Positions 8,211 to 15,942 of a DNA stretch of 64,000 nucleotides are shown here, piece after piece; position 1 is the stretch's first letter; the number at the start of each line of letters is the position of its first letter. Source of the DNA: Pseudomonas azotoformans (GTDB lineage: Bacteria; Pseudomonadota; Gammaproteobacteria; Pseudomonadales; Pseudomonadaceae). The translations under genes and the position numbers were made by a program. The notes under the pieces were generated by a model that was not told where the DNA came from, did no database searches, and saw only the letters and a list, made by a program, of their open reading frames with translations. The stretch spans positions 3,348,001-3,412,000 of the forward strand of contig NZ_LT629702.1 of assembly GCF_900103345.1 (NCBI RefSeq), in the 5' to 3' direction.

Positions 8211-8232
8211 TTTTTGACCGTATTCCAAGGCA

Positions 8233-8265
8233 TAAAAAAACGCCAACCCGAGGGTTGGCGTTTTT
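8233..8265. terminator. bidirectional intrinsic terminator
   Basis: AAAAAAACGCCAACCC-GA-GGGTTGGCGTTTTT is a strong stem with A- and T-tracts on both sides. It serves rluB on the minus strand and can stop the peptidase transcript on the plus strand. Confidence 0.9.
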
Positions 8266-8282
8266 GTGCAGCAATTAAAACA

Positions 8283-9494
8283 TCACTGCGGCTTCTTGCG
8301 ACCAAAACCAGGACGCTGACCAGAACCGGCCGGGGCGCCACGGCGCTTGCCAGACGGCTCGTCCGCGACCAGTTTCGGGCCGGGACGCTTGTTAGCGGCA
8401 GGCTTGGCTGGACGCTTGGTGCTGGCGTTGTCGGCCGGGCGATCCGCTTCACCCCGGTTGCTGCGGCCACCCGATGGGGCAGGACGCGGCGCACGTGGCG
8501 CACGCTCGCCTTCCTGACGCGACGGCGCGGTTGGGCGGCGCTCACCTTCGATCTGCGGCTCACGGGAAATACGACCGCCGGTCGCCGGAGCATTCAACGC
8601 CGGGCGCAGGGTGCGGGCAACCCGCTCGGTGCGCGCCACCGGGCGCGACGATTTACGCTGCATACGCTCAAGCTTGTCTTTGCTCTTGGCGTTCATCTGC
8701 GGCATCGCCACCGGCGTCAGGCCGACTTCGGCGCTGAGGATGTCGACTTCGTACTGGCTCATTTCGCGCCAGCGGCCCATCGGCAGGTCGGAGTTCAGGA
8801 ATACCGGGCCGAAACGCACGCGCTTCAGGCGGCTGACCACCAGGCCCTGGGATTCCCACAGGCGACGCACTTCACGGTTACGGCCTTCCATCACCACGCA
8901 GTGGTACCAGTGGTTGAAACCTTCACCACCCGGTGCCTGCTTGATGTCGGTGAACTTGGCCGGGCCGTCTTCCAGCACCACGCCCGCCTTGAGGCGCTCG
9001 ATCATCTCGTCGTCGACTTCGCCGCGTACACGTACGGCGTACTCGCGGTCCATCTCGTAGGACGGGTGCATCAGGCGGTTGGCCAGTTCACCGTCGGTGG
9101 TGAACATCAGCAAGCCAGTGGTGTTGATATCCAGGCGACCGATGTTGATCCAGCGGCCTTCTTTGGGCTTGGGCATCTTGTCGAACACGGTCGGACGGCC
9201 TTCCGGGTCGTCGCGGGTGCAGATCTCGCCATCGGGCTTGTTGTACATGATCACGCGGCGCACCGATTCGGCGGCCTCTTCACGCTTGATGACCTTGCCA
9301 TCGATGGTAATTGCGTCGTGCAGGTCGACGCGCTGGCCGAGGGTAGCCTCGACGCCGTTGACCTTGATGCGCTTCTGGGTAATCCAGGCTTCGACGTCGC
9401 GGCGCGAGCCCACGCCGATACGCGCCAGCACCTTTTGCAGTTTTTCGCCTGCTGGGCCGATTTCCTGGCTGTCGTTCTGGTCTTTGTCGTTCAT
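8283..9494 (-). CDS. rluB: RluB, 23S rRNA pseudouridine-2605 synthase with long basic tail
   Basis: The 403-residue enzyme isomerises a uridine in 23S rRNA. An N-terminal S4 RNA-binding domain (EKLQKVLARIGVGSRRDVEAW, residues ~17-37) is followed by the synthase core with catalytic Asp-122 in GRLDINTTGLLMF. Conserved RNREVRRLWES-type residues follow. Residues ~265-403 form an Arg/Pro/Lys-rich, low-complexity tail that probably binds RNA and is much longer than in E. coli RluB. The ATG at 9494 is preceded by GGGAGG with 8-base spacing; a GTG three codons earlier is unlikely. It lies downstream of the scp genes, separated by a REPIN. Confidence 0.93.
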   Translation of the reverse strand: MNDKDQNDSQEIGPAGEKLQKVLARIGVGSRRDVEAWITQKRIKVNGVEATLGQRVDLHDAITIDGKVIKREEAAESVRRVIMYNKPDGEICTRDDPEGRPTVFDKMPKPKEGRWINIGRLDINTTGLLMFTTDGELANRLMHPSYEMDREYAVRVRGEVDDEMIERLKAGVVLEDGPAKFTDIKQAPGGEGFNHWYHCVVMEGRNREVRRLWESQGLVVSRLKRVRFGPVFLNSDLPMGRWREMSQYEVDILSAEVGLTPVAMPQMNAKSKDKLERMQRKSSRPVARTERVARTLRPALNAPATGGRISREPQIEGERRPTAPSRQEGERAPRAPRPAPSGGRSNRGEADRPADNASTKRPAKPAANKRPGPKLVADEPSGKRRGAPAGSGQRPGFGRKKPQ

Positions 9495-9679
9495 CTTAAG
9501 CACCTCCCGGTGGGTCGATTCAGGCGTGGCCTGAAGAATGTTGAAAGCGGGGCTTTGGCCGAATAGCTCGGCAAAGGGTCGCGAATCATACGCGCATGGC
9601 GCACGTTGCGCATCAGAGACTAGTCGATTAGTACGCAGTCACCGGTTTTTCCGCCAGCCGGCAGCACCACAAATCAAAA

Positions 9680-9769
9680 TGTGGGAGCGGGCTTGCTCGC
9701 GAATGCGGTGGATCAGTCGCCATCTCCGGTGGCTGATACTCCGCTTTCGCGAGCAAGCCCGCTCCCACA
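9680..9769. repeat. REPIN, GCTTGCTCGC type
   Basis: The units are at 9680-9703 and 9746-9769 (inverted), in the 303-bp space between scpB and rluB. The rest of this space (9495-9679) should hold the rluB promoter; I see no further gene. Confidence 0.9.
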
Positions 9770-9797
9770 GGGATTCAGCAGTGTTTGCAGGAACGCG

Positions 9798-10706
9798 TCA
9801 GTCTTCGAACTCGCGACGTTCAGCTTCGATGGCTTCCGCCAATGCGCGGGCTTCGGCTTCTTCATCGCTCAAAGCCGGCTGTTCAAGGGCGGCGACGGCG
9901 GCGAGGAGTTTTTCGCGGGCTTCGGCGACGCCAAGGATATCTTCCTCGGGCTCGGGCTCAACAGTTTCCAGGGGTTCTGCCTCAGTCGCACCATCGCGCA
10001 GCAAGTCATCAAAGTCGGTCTTGATGCCCTGCTCCATGTCGTCCAGTTCCAGCAGCAAGGTGTGGAAGCTGGTTTCGTCCTTCGGCTCTTCCGGCTCTGC
10101 TGTCGCATCGGCAAGCTCTTGCAGGCTGGCCGGCACCGGGGCGTCGTCGAAGTCGAGCACCGGCTCCGCTTCCATTTCGCGCAATTCGGCCAGCGGCGGC
10201 AGATCGTCCAGATTTTTCAGGTTGAAATGGTCGAGGAACACCTTGGTGGTGGCAAACATCGCCGGTTTGCCGGGCACGTCACGGTAACCGACGATGCGGA
10301 TCCACTCACGCTCCAGCAGCGTCTTGACGATATGGCTGTTGACCGCCACGCCCCGCACGTCCTCGATCTCGCCTCGGGTGATGGGCTGGCGATACGCGAT
10401 CAGCGCCATGGTCTCCAGCATGGCCCGCGAGTAACGCTGCGGGCGCTCTTCCCACAGGCGTCCGACCCAAGGGGAAAATTTCTCACGAATCTGCAGGCGA
10501 TACCCCGACGCCACCTCGCGCAGTTCGAACGCACGACCCTCGCAAGACTTGCGCAGAATCTCCAGCGCCTTCTTGAACACTGGCGGCTCGGGACGTTCGG
10601 CCTCTTCAAAGAGCTCGAACAAACGTTCCAGGGATTGCGGTTTGCCCGACGCCAGTAGGAAAGCTTCCAGCAGCGGTGCCAGTTCGCGGGGTTCAGTCAG
10701 ATTCAT
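9798..10706 (-). CDS. scpB: ScpB, segregation and condensation protein B
   Basis: ScpB is the winged-helix partner of the ScpA kleisin in the SMC-like chromosome-condensation complex. The 302-residue product has the core SRAMLETMALIAYRQPITRGEIEDVRGV and VGYRDVPGKPAMFATTKVFLDHF. The last ~110 residues form an acidic tail (EPEEPKDETSF..., EPEPEEDILG...) beyond the usual ~200-residue length; Pseudomonas ScpB proteins commonly carry such tails. It is encoded 12 bases downstream of scpA. Confidence 0.95.
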   Translation of the reverse strand: MNLTEPRELAPLLEAFLLASGKPQSLERLFELFEEAERPEPPVFKKALEILRKSCEGRAFELREVASGYRLQIREKFSPWVGRLWEERPQRYSRAMLETMALIAYRQPITRGEIEDVRGVAVNSHIVKTLLEREWIRIVGYRDVPGKPAMFATTKVFLDHFNLKNLDDLPPLAELREMEAEPVLDFDDAPVPASLQELADATAEPEEPKDETSFHTLLLELDDMEQGIKTDFDDLLRDGATEAEPLETVEPEPEEDILGVAEAREKLLAAVAALEQPALSDEEAEARALAEAIEAERREFED

Positions 10707-10718
10707 CGATTCAGCTCT

Positions 10719-11537
10719 TTATTCGGCTCGCGCCCGCACGTGGATAGCCGCAAAAGGCTCATTCTGGACCAGCTCGACCAAGGACTCCTTGACCAGTTCG
10801 AGGATCGCCATAAAGGTCACCACCACTCCCAGGCGCCCTTCTTCGGCGGTGAACAGCTCGACAAACGGCACGAAACCGCCGCCCTTGAGGCGCTCCAGTA
10901 CGTCGCTCATGCGCTCGCGGGTCGACAGCGCCTCGCGGCTGACCTGGTGGCTTTCAAACATATCGCCACGGCGCAATACCTCGGCCATGGACATCAGCAA
11001 TTCTTCCAGGCTCACGTCCGGCAACAGCTTGCGCGCACGGGCTTCGGGGGCATCCAGCTTGGGCACCACCACGTCGCGGCCCACCCGGCTCAGGCCATCG
11101 ATGCCTTCGGCGGCGGCCTTGAAGCGTTCGTACTCCTGCAGGCGGCGGATCAGTTCGGCGCGCGGGTCGTCTTCTTCGGCCTCCACCGTCTCCGAGCGCG
11201 GCAGCAGCATGCGCGACTTGATCTCGGCGAGCATGGCGGCCATCACGAGGTACTCGGCGGCCAGTTCCAGGCGCACCGACTGCATCAGCTCGACATAGCC
11301 CATGTACTGGCGGGTGATTTCGGCCACCGGGATGTCGAGGATGTTGATGTTCTGTTTGCGGATCAGGTACAGCAGCAAGTCCAGCGGGCCCTCGAAGGCT
11401 TCAAGGAAGACCTCCAGGGCGTCCGGCGGAATGTACAGATCCAGGGGCATTTCCATGACCGCCTGGCCATACACCATGGCAAACGGCAGCTCCTGCTGGG
11501 CGCCCGCCTGGCTGTCGACGGTTTCCACGGCTGACAT
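10719..11537 (-). CDS. scpA: ScpA, segregation and condensation protein A (kleisin)
   Basis: ScpA bridges the SMC heads and binds ScpB. The 272-residue product shows the hallmark FEGPLDLLLYLIRKQNINI, followed by IPVAEITRQYMGYVELM and AAEYLVMAAMLAEIKSRMLLP. The C-terminal winged helix is near VVTFMAILELVKESLVEL. The start codon adjoins the stop codon of the yciO-like gene directly (11537/11538), indicating translational coupling in a yciV-yciO-scpA-scpB transcript. Confidence 0.95.
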   Translation of the reverse strand: MSAVETVDSQAGAQQELPFAMVYGQAVMEMPLDLYIPPDALEVFLEAFEGPLDLLLYLIRKQNINILDIPVAEITRQYMGYVELMQSVRLELAAEYLVMAAMLAEIKSRMLLPRSETVEAEEDDPRAELIRRLQEYERFKAAAEGIDGLSRVGRDVVVPKLDAPEARARKLLPDVSLEELLMSMAEVLRRGDMFESHQVSREALSTRERMSDVLERLKGGGFVPFVELFTAEEGRLGVVVTFMAILELVKESLVELVQNEPFAAIHVRARAE

Positions 11538-12167
11538 TCAGGCCTCGACCATGAACGGCGCCGGATCGCCGCAACCCACGCGGATCACTTCGGGTTCGCC
11601 GTCGGCCAGGTTGATCACGGTGGAGGCTTTGTTGCCGCCGTAGCCGCCGTCGATGATCAGGTCCACCTGCTTTTCCAGCAACTGGCGCATTTCGTAGGGA
11701 TCGTACAACGGCTCGTCTTCACCCGGCAGGATCAACGAAACACTCATCAACGGCTCCCCCAACTCCGCAAGCAGTGCCAGGGCGATGGGATGCTCCGGCA
11801 CCCGCAGGCCGATGGTGCGTTTCTTCGGGTGCAGCAGCAGGCGCGGCACTTCGCGGGTGGCATTCAGAATAAAGGTGTAGGGCCCCGGCGTGTGGGCCTT
11901 GAGCAGGCGGAAGGTGCCGGTGTCGACCTTGGCGAACAGCCCCAACTGGGACAGGTCGCTGCAGATCAGCGCGAAGTTGTGCTTGTCGTCCAACTGGCGC
12001 AGGCGCCTTACACGTTCGACCGCGCCCTTGTCGCCGATCTGGCAACCAATGGCGTAGGACGAATCGGTTGGGTAGATCACCACGCCGCCGGCGCGGATGA
12101 TCTCGACGGCCTGTTTGATCAGGCGCGCCTGAGGGTTTTCCGGATGAATCTGGAAGAATTGACTCAC
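11538..12167 (-). CDS. YciO-like Sua5/YrdC-family protein
   Basis: The 209-residue product has the YrdC fold: AVEIIRAGGVVIYPTDSSYAIGC, KRTIGLRVPEHPIALALL and GEPLMSVSLILPGEDEP. This group binds dsRNA/tRNA and nucleotides. True TsaC/Sua5 members make threonylcarbamoyl-adenylate for t6A in tRNA, but YciO-type members are thought to act poorly or not at all in t6A synthesis. The GTG at 12167 (HV-SQFFQIHPENPQ) is where family members begin; the frame is open far upstream but overlaps the PHP gene. It is 13 bases behind that gene and directly before scpA. Confidence 0.85.
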   Translation of the reverse strand: MSQFFQIHPENPQARLIKQAVEIIRAGGVVIYPTDSSYAIGCQIGDKGAVERVRRLRQLDDKHNFALICSDLSQLGLFAKVDTGTFRLLKAHTPGPYTFILNATREVPRLLLHPKKRTIGLRVPEHPIALALLAELGEPLMSVSLILPGEDEPLYDPYEMRQLLEKQVDLIIDGGYGGNKASTVINLADGEPEVIRVGCGDPAPFMVEA

Positions 12168-12180
12168 GTGTTCTACCTGT

Positions 12181-13044
12181 TCAGACGGTGGCAATAATGG
12201 GGTCATGCTTGAATCGCCCCCACAAGAGCGGCAAATCTTCCGGGACGGGACGATACTCGCCGATCTCGGACCAGCCGCCTGGGCCATGAAAATCACTGCC
12301 GGCACTGACCAGCAGACCAAATTCGCGGGCAAGAATCGCCAGGCTGCCGACCTGCTCGGCGGGTTGATGCCCGTTGACCACTTCGATTGCGTGGCCGCCC
12401 GCTCCAATATAGTCGGCAATCAGCTTGCGGCGCTTGCTGCGGGTGAAATCGTAATGCCAGGGATGGGCCAGGCTGACCCAGGCACCGGAGGCCCGCAGGG
12501 TCTCGACGGTGTCTTCCAGGGTCGGCCAATGTTGCTTTACATCCCCCAACTTGCCGGCCCCCAACCATTTGCGAAACGCTTCGGCGCGATCCTTTACAAA
12601 ACCTTCCCGCACCATCCATTCGGCGAAATGCGGCCGGGCCGGTGCGTTGCCACTGTCACCCAGCTCCTGCTGGATGGCGCGGGCGCCTTCCAGGGCACCG
12701 GACATGCCTTTAAGGCCGAGCTTGCGGCTTATTTCTTCGGACCGCAGCCAGCGGCCATCGTGCAACTGGGCAATGGCGGCGACCAAAGGCGTGGCTTTTT
12801 GATCGAAACCGTAGCCGAGCACATGAATGGTGGCGCCGCCCCAGGTGCAGGACAATTCCACACCGTTGACCAACTGCATGCCTAACGCATGCGCGGCTTC
12901 GCGGGCTTCGTCGAGGCCTTCGAGGGTGTCATGGTCGGTCAACGCCAGGACTCGCACGCCTTTTTCAAACGCACGCGCAACCAGTACCGCGGGCGCCAGG
13001 GCGCCGTCGGAGGCCGTGCTGTGGCAGTGCAAATCAACATTCAC
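12181..13044 (-). CDS. PHP-domain phosphoesterase, YciV/RnmA-like
   Basis: The 287-residue product is a polymerase-and-histidinol-phosphatase-domain enzyme. The metal-binding motifs are DLHCHSTASDG at the N-terminus, ALTDHDTLEG, AHPWHYD and SAGSDFHGPGG near the C-terminus. E. coli YciV (RnmA/RNase AM) removes 3'-phosphates from 3',5'-nucleotides and trims 5' ends of RNA. I start at the GTG at 13044 because the metal motif follows four residues later, as in relatives; a start at 13086 is possible. It is divergent from yciB, with 87 bp between. Confidence 0.88.
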   Translation of the reverse strand: MNVDLHCHSTASDGALAPAVLVARAFEKGVRVLALTDHDTLEGLDEAREAAHALGMQLVNGVELSCTWGGATIHVLGYGFDQKATPLVAAIAQLHDGRWLRSEEISRKLGLKGMSGALEGARAIQQELGDSGNAPARPHFAEWMVREGFVKDRAEAFRKWLGAGKLGDVKQHWPTLEDTVETLRASGAWVSLAHPWHYDFTRSKRRKLIADYIGAGGHAIEVVNGHQPAEQVGSLAILAREFGLLVSAGSDFHGPGGWSEIGEYRPVPEDLPLLWGRFKHDPIIATV

Positions 13045-13131
13045 GGGGATGTGTAACCTCAAGTCAGCTGGCGCTTTCGCTACCAAGGATGTTTGTTATT
13101 ATGCCGCCACATCCAGCTTCTGGCTCTTACT

Positions 13132-13728
13132 GTGAAACAATTCATCGACTTCATCCCGCTGTTGCTGTTTTTCATCGTTACCAAGCTCGACCCCAGGGTC
13201 ATCGAAATCGCCGGTCATGAGTTCTCGTTCGGGGGCATCTACAGCGCCACCGCCGTACTGATCATCAGCTCTATCGTCGTCTACGGCGCCATTTTCATCT
13301 CCCAGCGCAAGCTGGAAAAAAGCCAATGGCTCACCCTGGTCGCGTGCCTGGTATTCGGCGGCCTGACCCTGGCGTTCCACAGCGAAACCTTCCTCAAATG
13401 GAAAGCACCGGTGGTGAACTGGCTGTTCGCCCTGGTCTTCATCGGCAGCCACTTCATCGGTGACCGCCTGCTGATCAAGCGGATCATGGGCCATGCGCTG
13501 ACCCTGCCGGAGCCGGTGTGGACACGCTTGAACGTTGCGTGGATCGTGTTCTTCCTGTTCTGCGGCGCCGCCAACCTGTTCGTGGCCTTCACCTTCCAGG
13601 ACTACTGGGTCGACTTCAAGGTCTTCGGCAGCCTGGCCATGACCGTGCTGTTCCTGGTTGGCCAGGGTATCTACCTGTCACGCCACCTGCATGACGTCGC
13701 CCCTACCACCCCGAAAACCGAGGACTGA
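13132..13728 (+). CDS. yciB: YciB/IspA-type inner membrane protein (septation protein A)
   Basis: The 198-residue product has five or six membrane helices, beginning [19 protein letters not shown]. Conserved [31 protein letters not shown] and [21 protein letters not shown] identify the IspZ/YciB family, which is linked to envelope integrity and septation. The GTG at 13132 is used; upstream in-frame codons would overlap the promoter region. The yciI start follows 1 base after its stop. Confidence 0.92.
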   Translation: MKQFIDFIPLLLFFIVTKLDPRVIEIAGHEFSFGGIYSATAVLIISSIVVYGAIFISQRKLEKSQWLTLVACLVFGGLTLAFHSETFLKWKAPVVNWLFALVFIGSHFIGDRLLIKRIMGHALTLPEPVWTRLNVAWIVFFLFCGAANLFVAFTFQDYWVDFKVFGSLAMTVLFLVGQGIYLSRHLHDVAPTTPKTED

Positions 13729-13729
13729 C

Positions 13730-14029
13730 ATGCTCTACGCAATCATTGCCACCGACGTTGCCAACTCGCTGGAAAAACGCCTGAGCGTGCGCCCGGCCCA
13801 TCTCGAGCGTCTGAACGTGCTGCAAGCCGCAGGCCGCCTGGTACTGGCCGGCCCGCATCCTGCGGTGGACAGCAACGACCCAGGCGCGGCAGGTTTCACC
13901 GGTAGCCTGGTGGTTGCCGAGTTTGCCTCGTTGGCCGATGCCCAGGCTTGGGCCAAAGCCGACCCGTACGTGACGGCCGGCGTTTACGCCGACGTCGTGA
14001 TCAAGCCATTCAAACAAGTCCTGCCTTGA
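13730..14029 (+). CDS. yciI: YciI-like protein
   Basis: The 99-residue ferredoxin-like protein has [40 protein letters not shown] and an [12 protein letters not shown] segment, as in the YciI family. A His-Asp pair in this family suggests enzymatic activity, but no physiological reaction is established. The start lies 1 base after the yciB stop, so the two genes are co-transcribed. Confidence 0.92.
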   Translation: MLYAIIATDVANSLEKRLSVRPAHLERLNVLQAAGRLVLAGPHPAVDSNDPGAAGFTGSLVVAEFASLADAQAWAKADPYVTAGVYADVVIKPFKQVLP

Positions 14030-14037
14030 TAACGGCC

Positions 14038-14060
14038 CGCCGAACCTGATCGGTTCGGCG
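14038..14060 (+). terminator. hairpin after yciI
   Basis: CGCCGAACC and GGTTCGGCG pair perfectly around a 5-base loop, 9 bases after the yciI stop. No T-tract follows, so termination is possible but not certain. Confidence 0.5.
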
Positions 14061-14134
14061 TACGCCTGATTGCTCATTATTCTCGGTAACCTGCCGACAA
14101 CGTTCTGAATATTCGTGTGGAATCAGGAGTTCCG

Positions 14135-14542
14135 ATGCGCTTACGTCAGTTGTGTCTGTTGGCAGTGGTAATGATCGGGGCTACGGCCCACGCTGAAGAA
14201 ACCTCAAACACCGGCAGTTCCACGCCCCTGTCCTTGAGTGCCGGCGCCCAGATCACCGAGTTGCAGCAACGTTTGAAAGAAAGCGAACGCCAGCGCGAAG
14301 AACTGAGCAGGCAACTGCAGAGCGCGGACGCTACCCGCGAAAGTGCTCAATTGAGTCGCCTTCGCCAAGAGAACCAACGCCTGGCCCAGCAACTCAAAGA
14401 TACACAGGGCGGCGCCTTGACCCGATGGCTGACCGAGCAGCAACAGTGGTTCGTCACCGGTGGGGCCGTCGCACTGATAGCCCTGCTGTGCGGGATCTTC
14501 GCCAGTGGGGGGCACCGTCGCCGTCGACAATGGCTAAATTGA
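14135..14542 (+). CDS. exported coiled-coil protein with C-terminal membrane anchor
   Basis: The 135-residue product starts with a signal peptide (MRLRQLCLLAVVMIGATAHA). A coiled coil follows (ITELQQRLKESERQREELS to RLRQENQRLAQQL, residues ~40-95), then a single membrane helix (WFVTGGAVALIALLCGIFA) and a basic end RRRRQW. The plan equals the C-terminal half of the TIGR04211 SH3-domain proteins (YgiM-like), but no SH3 domain is present. It lies 7 bases upstream of the cpxR-like gene and is probably co-transcribed with it, so an envelope-stress role is plausible but unproven. Confidence 0.8.
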   Translation: MRLRQLCLLAVVMIGATAHAEETSNTGSSTPLSLSAGAQITELQQRLKESERQREELSRQLQSADATRESAQLSRLRQENQRLAQQLKDTQGGALTRWLTEQQQWFVTGGAVALIALLCGIFASGGHRRRRQWLN

Positions 14543-14549
14543 GTGAGTC

Positions 14550-15227
14550 ATGAGCGAGCTGTTACTGATAGATGATGACCAGGAGCTCTGCGAGCTGCTG
14601 ACCAGTTGGTTGGGCCAGGAAGGTTTCCAGGTGCGCGCCTGCCATGACGGATTGAGCGCCCGCAAAGCCTTGGCTGACAGTGCCCCGGCCGCGGTGGTAC
14701 TCGACGTTATGCTGCCCGACGGCAGCGGCCTGGAACTGCTCAAGCAATTGCGCAACGACCACCCGGAGCTGCCGGTGCTGATGCTGTCGGCACGTGGTGA
14801 ACCACTGGACCGCATCCTCGGCCTGGAACTGGGCGCCGACGATTACCTGGCCAAGCCCTGCGACCCACGCGAGCTTACCGCCCGGCTGCGCGCGGTACTG
14901 CGCCGCAGCCACCCGGCCGCCGTGTCCACCCAGCTCGAATTGGGCGACCTGTGTTTCAGCCCGGTGCGCGGCGTGGTCAGCATCGATGATCAGGAATTTT
15001 CCCTCACCGTCTCCGAAAGCCGCCTGCTGGAAGCCTTGCTGCGCCAGCCCGGCGAGCCCCTGGACAAACAGGAACTGGCGCAGATCGCACTGGGGCGCAA
15101 GTTGACCCTTTACGATCGCAGCCTGGACATGCACGTGAGCAACCTGCGCAAAAAGATCGGCCCGCACCCGGATGGCCGGCCACGGATCGTGGCGTTGCGC
15201 AGTCGGGGTTACTATTACAGCCTTTGA
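14550..15227 (+). CDS. cpxR: CpxR-like OmpR-family response regulator
   Basis: The product has 225 residues. The receiver domain has the acidic pair Asp-8/Asp-9, phospho-acceptor Asp-52 (VLDVMLPDGSG) and the Lys of LAKPCDPREL. The C-terminal winged helix includes SLDMHVSNLRKKIGPHPDG and ends IVALRSRGYYYSL. Together with the Spy/CpxP-like gene and the kinase gene downstream, this is the Cpx-like envelope-stress regulator known in Pseudomonas. It should bind GTAAA-type repeats, and one candidate lies upstream of the CpxP-like gene. Confidence 0.88.
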   Translation: MSELLLIDDDQELCELLTSWLGQEGFQVRACHDGLSARKALADSAPAAVVLDVMLPDGSGLELLKQLRNDHPELPVLMLSARGEPLDRILGLELGADDYLAKPCDPRELTARLRAVLRRSHPAAVSTQLELGDLCFSPVRGVVSIDDQEFSLTVSESRLLEALLRQPGEPLDKQELAQIALGRKLTLYDRSLDMHVSNLRKKIGPHPDGRPRIVALRSRGYYYSL

Positions 15228-15229
15228 AG

Positions 15230-15303
15230 CAGCTATCAGTTGCAAGCTACAAGCGGCAAGCTAAAGCGGTTACTTGCCGCTTGCCGCTCGAAACTGACAG
15301 CTG
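15230..15303. repeat. 74-bp imperfect palindrome with CAAGCGGCAAG core
   Basis: The outer arms CAGCTATCAGTT and AACTGACAGCTG and the inner arms CAAGCGGCAAG and CTTGCCGCTTG face each other. It starts 2 bases after the cpxR stop and has a different core from the ten GTGGGAG-type REPINs, so it belongs to another REP family. It can fold into a long hairpin that separates cpxR from cpxP/cpxA expression. Confidence 0.8.
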
Positions 15304-15313
15304 CCACCTTCCC

Positions 15314-15329
15314 CTTACCAAACCTTTAC
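15314..15329 (-). promoter_or_regulatory. candidate CpxR box upstream of the CpxP-like gene
   Basis: On the minus strand GTAAA and GTAAG are separated by 6 bases, close to the GTAAA-N5-GTAAA consensus of CpxR. It lies 81 bases upstream of the CpxP-like start. This is read by eye and is consistent with autoregulation. Confidence 0.45.
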
Positions 15330-15409
15330 CCTCTCCTGACGGCGGCTGACCTTGATCTCCGTAATCTACTCACATCCGGACTCACCGGAATAGAGACAGG
15401 AGAATCACC

Positions 15410-15874
15410 ATGCGCAAGACCCTTATCGCTTTGATGTTCGCCGCTGCCCTGCCGACCGTTGCCATGGCCGCAATGCCCGAAGGCCCAGGCCCGATGGGCG
15501 GCCCCGAAGGCCACATGATGGGTGGCCCGGGTCACGGCGGCGAACACGGTCCGCGTGGCAAAGGCGGCCCTTTCAGCCAGTTGGACCTGAGCAAGGAACA
15601 GCGCCAGCAGATCGGCAAACTGATGGGCGACCAATGGCACGCTCGCAAGGACCTGACCAAAAAGTACCTGGACAAGCTCCCGCCGGCTGACCAGAAGGCC
15701 ATGCAAGACGAAATCGCCGCCGGCAAGCAGAAAACCCAGGCGGATATCCGCGCGGTACTCAAGCCTGACCAGCAGAAGAAATTCGACGAGATCGTCAAGC
15801 AACAGGAACAGCGCCGCGCCGAATGGAAGGAATTCCAGGCCTGGAAAGCGCAACAGCCGCAAAAAGCGCAATAA
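15410..15874 (+). CDS. Spy/CpxP-family periplasmic protein
   Basis: The 154-residue product has a signal peptide (MRKTLIALMFAAALPTVAMA). The mature N-terminus is rich in Gly, Met and His (GPMGGPEGHMMGGPG, GHGGEHGPRGKGG), then comes a helical Spy/CpxP domain (LDLSKEQRQQIGKLMGD with an LTxxQ-like motif, and DIRAVLKPDQQKKFDEIVK). CpxP binds and restrains the CpxA sensor, while Spy is a periplasmic chaperone. The Met/His-rich segment may bind copper or other metals (inference). It sits between the regulator and sensor genes, behind a candidate CpxR box. Confidence 0.85.
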   Translation: MRKTLIALMFAAALPTVAMAAMPEGPGPMGGPEGHMMGGPGHGGEHGPRGKGGPFSQLDLSKEQRQQIGKLMGDQWHARKDLTKKYLDKLPPADQKAMQDEIAAGKQKTQADIRAVLKPDQQKKFDEIVKQQEQRRAEWKEFQAWKAQQPQKAQ

Positions 15875-15896
15875 TGCCCTCGCGTTAACGCTCCCA

Positions 15897-15924
15897 GCCC
15901 AGTGGCCCCCGCCACTGGGCTTTT
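15897..15924 (+). terminator. terminator or attenuator between cpxP-like gene and cpxA
   Basis: GCCCAGTGGC-CCCC-GCCACTGGGC is followed by TTTT. It lies between the CpxP-like stop and the kinase start (15943), so read-through would be needed to express the kinase from the same promoter. This allows the periplasmic protein to be made in excess. Confidence 0.8.
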
Positions 15925-15942
15925 CCTGCTTGAGGGTTTCCT

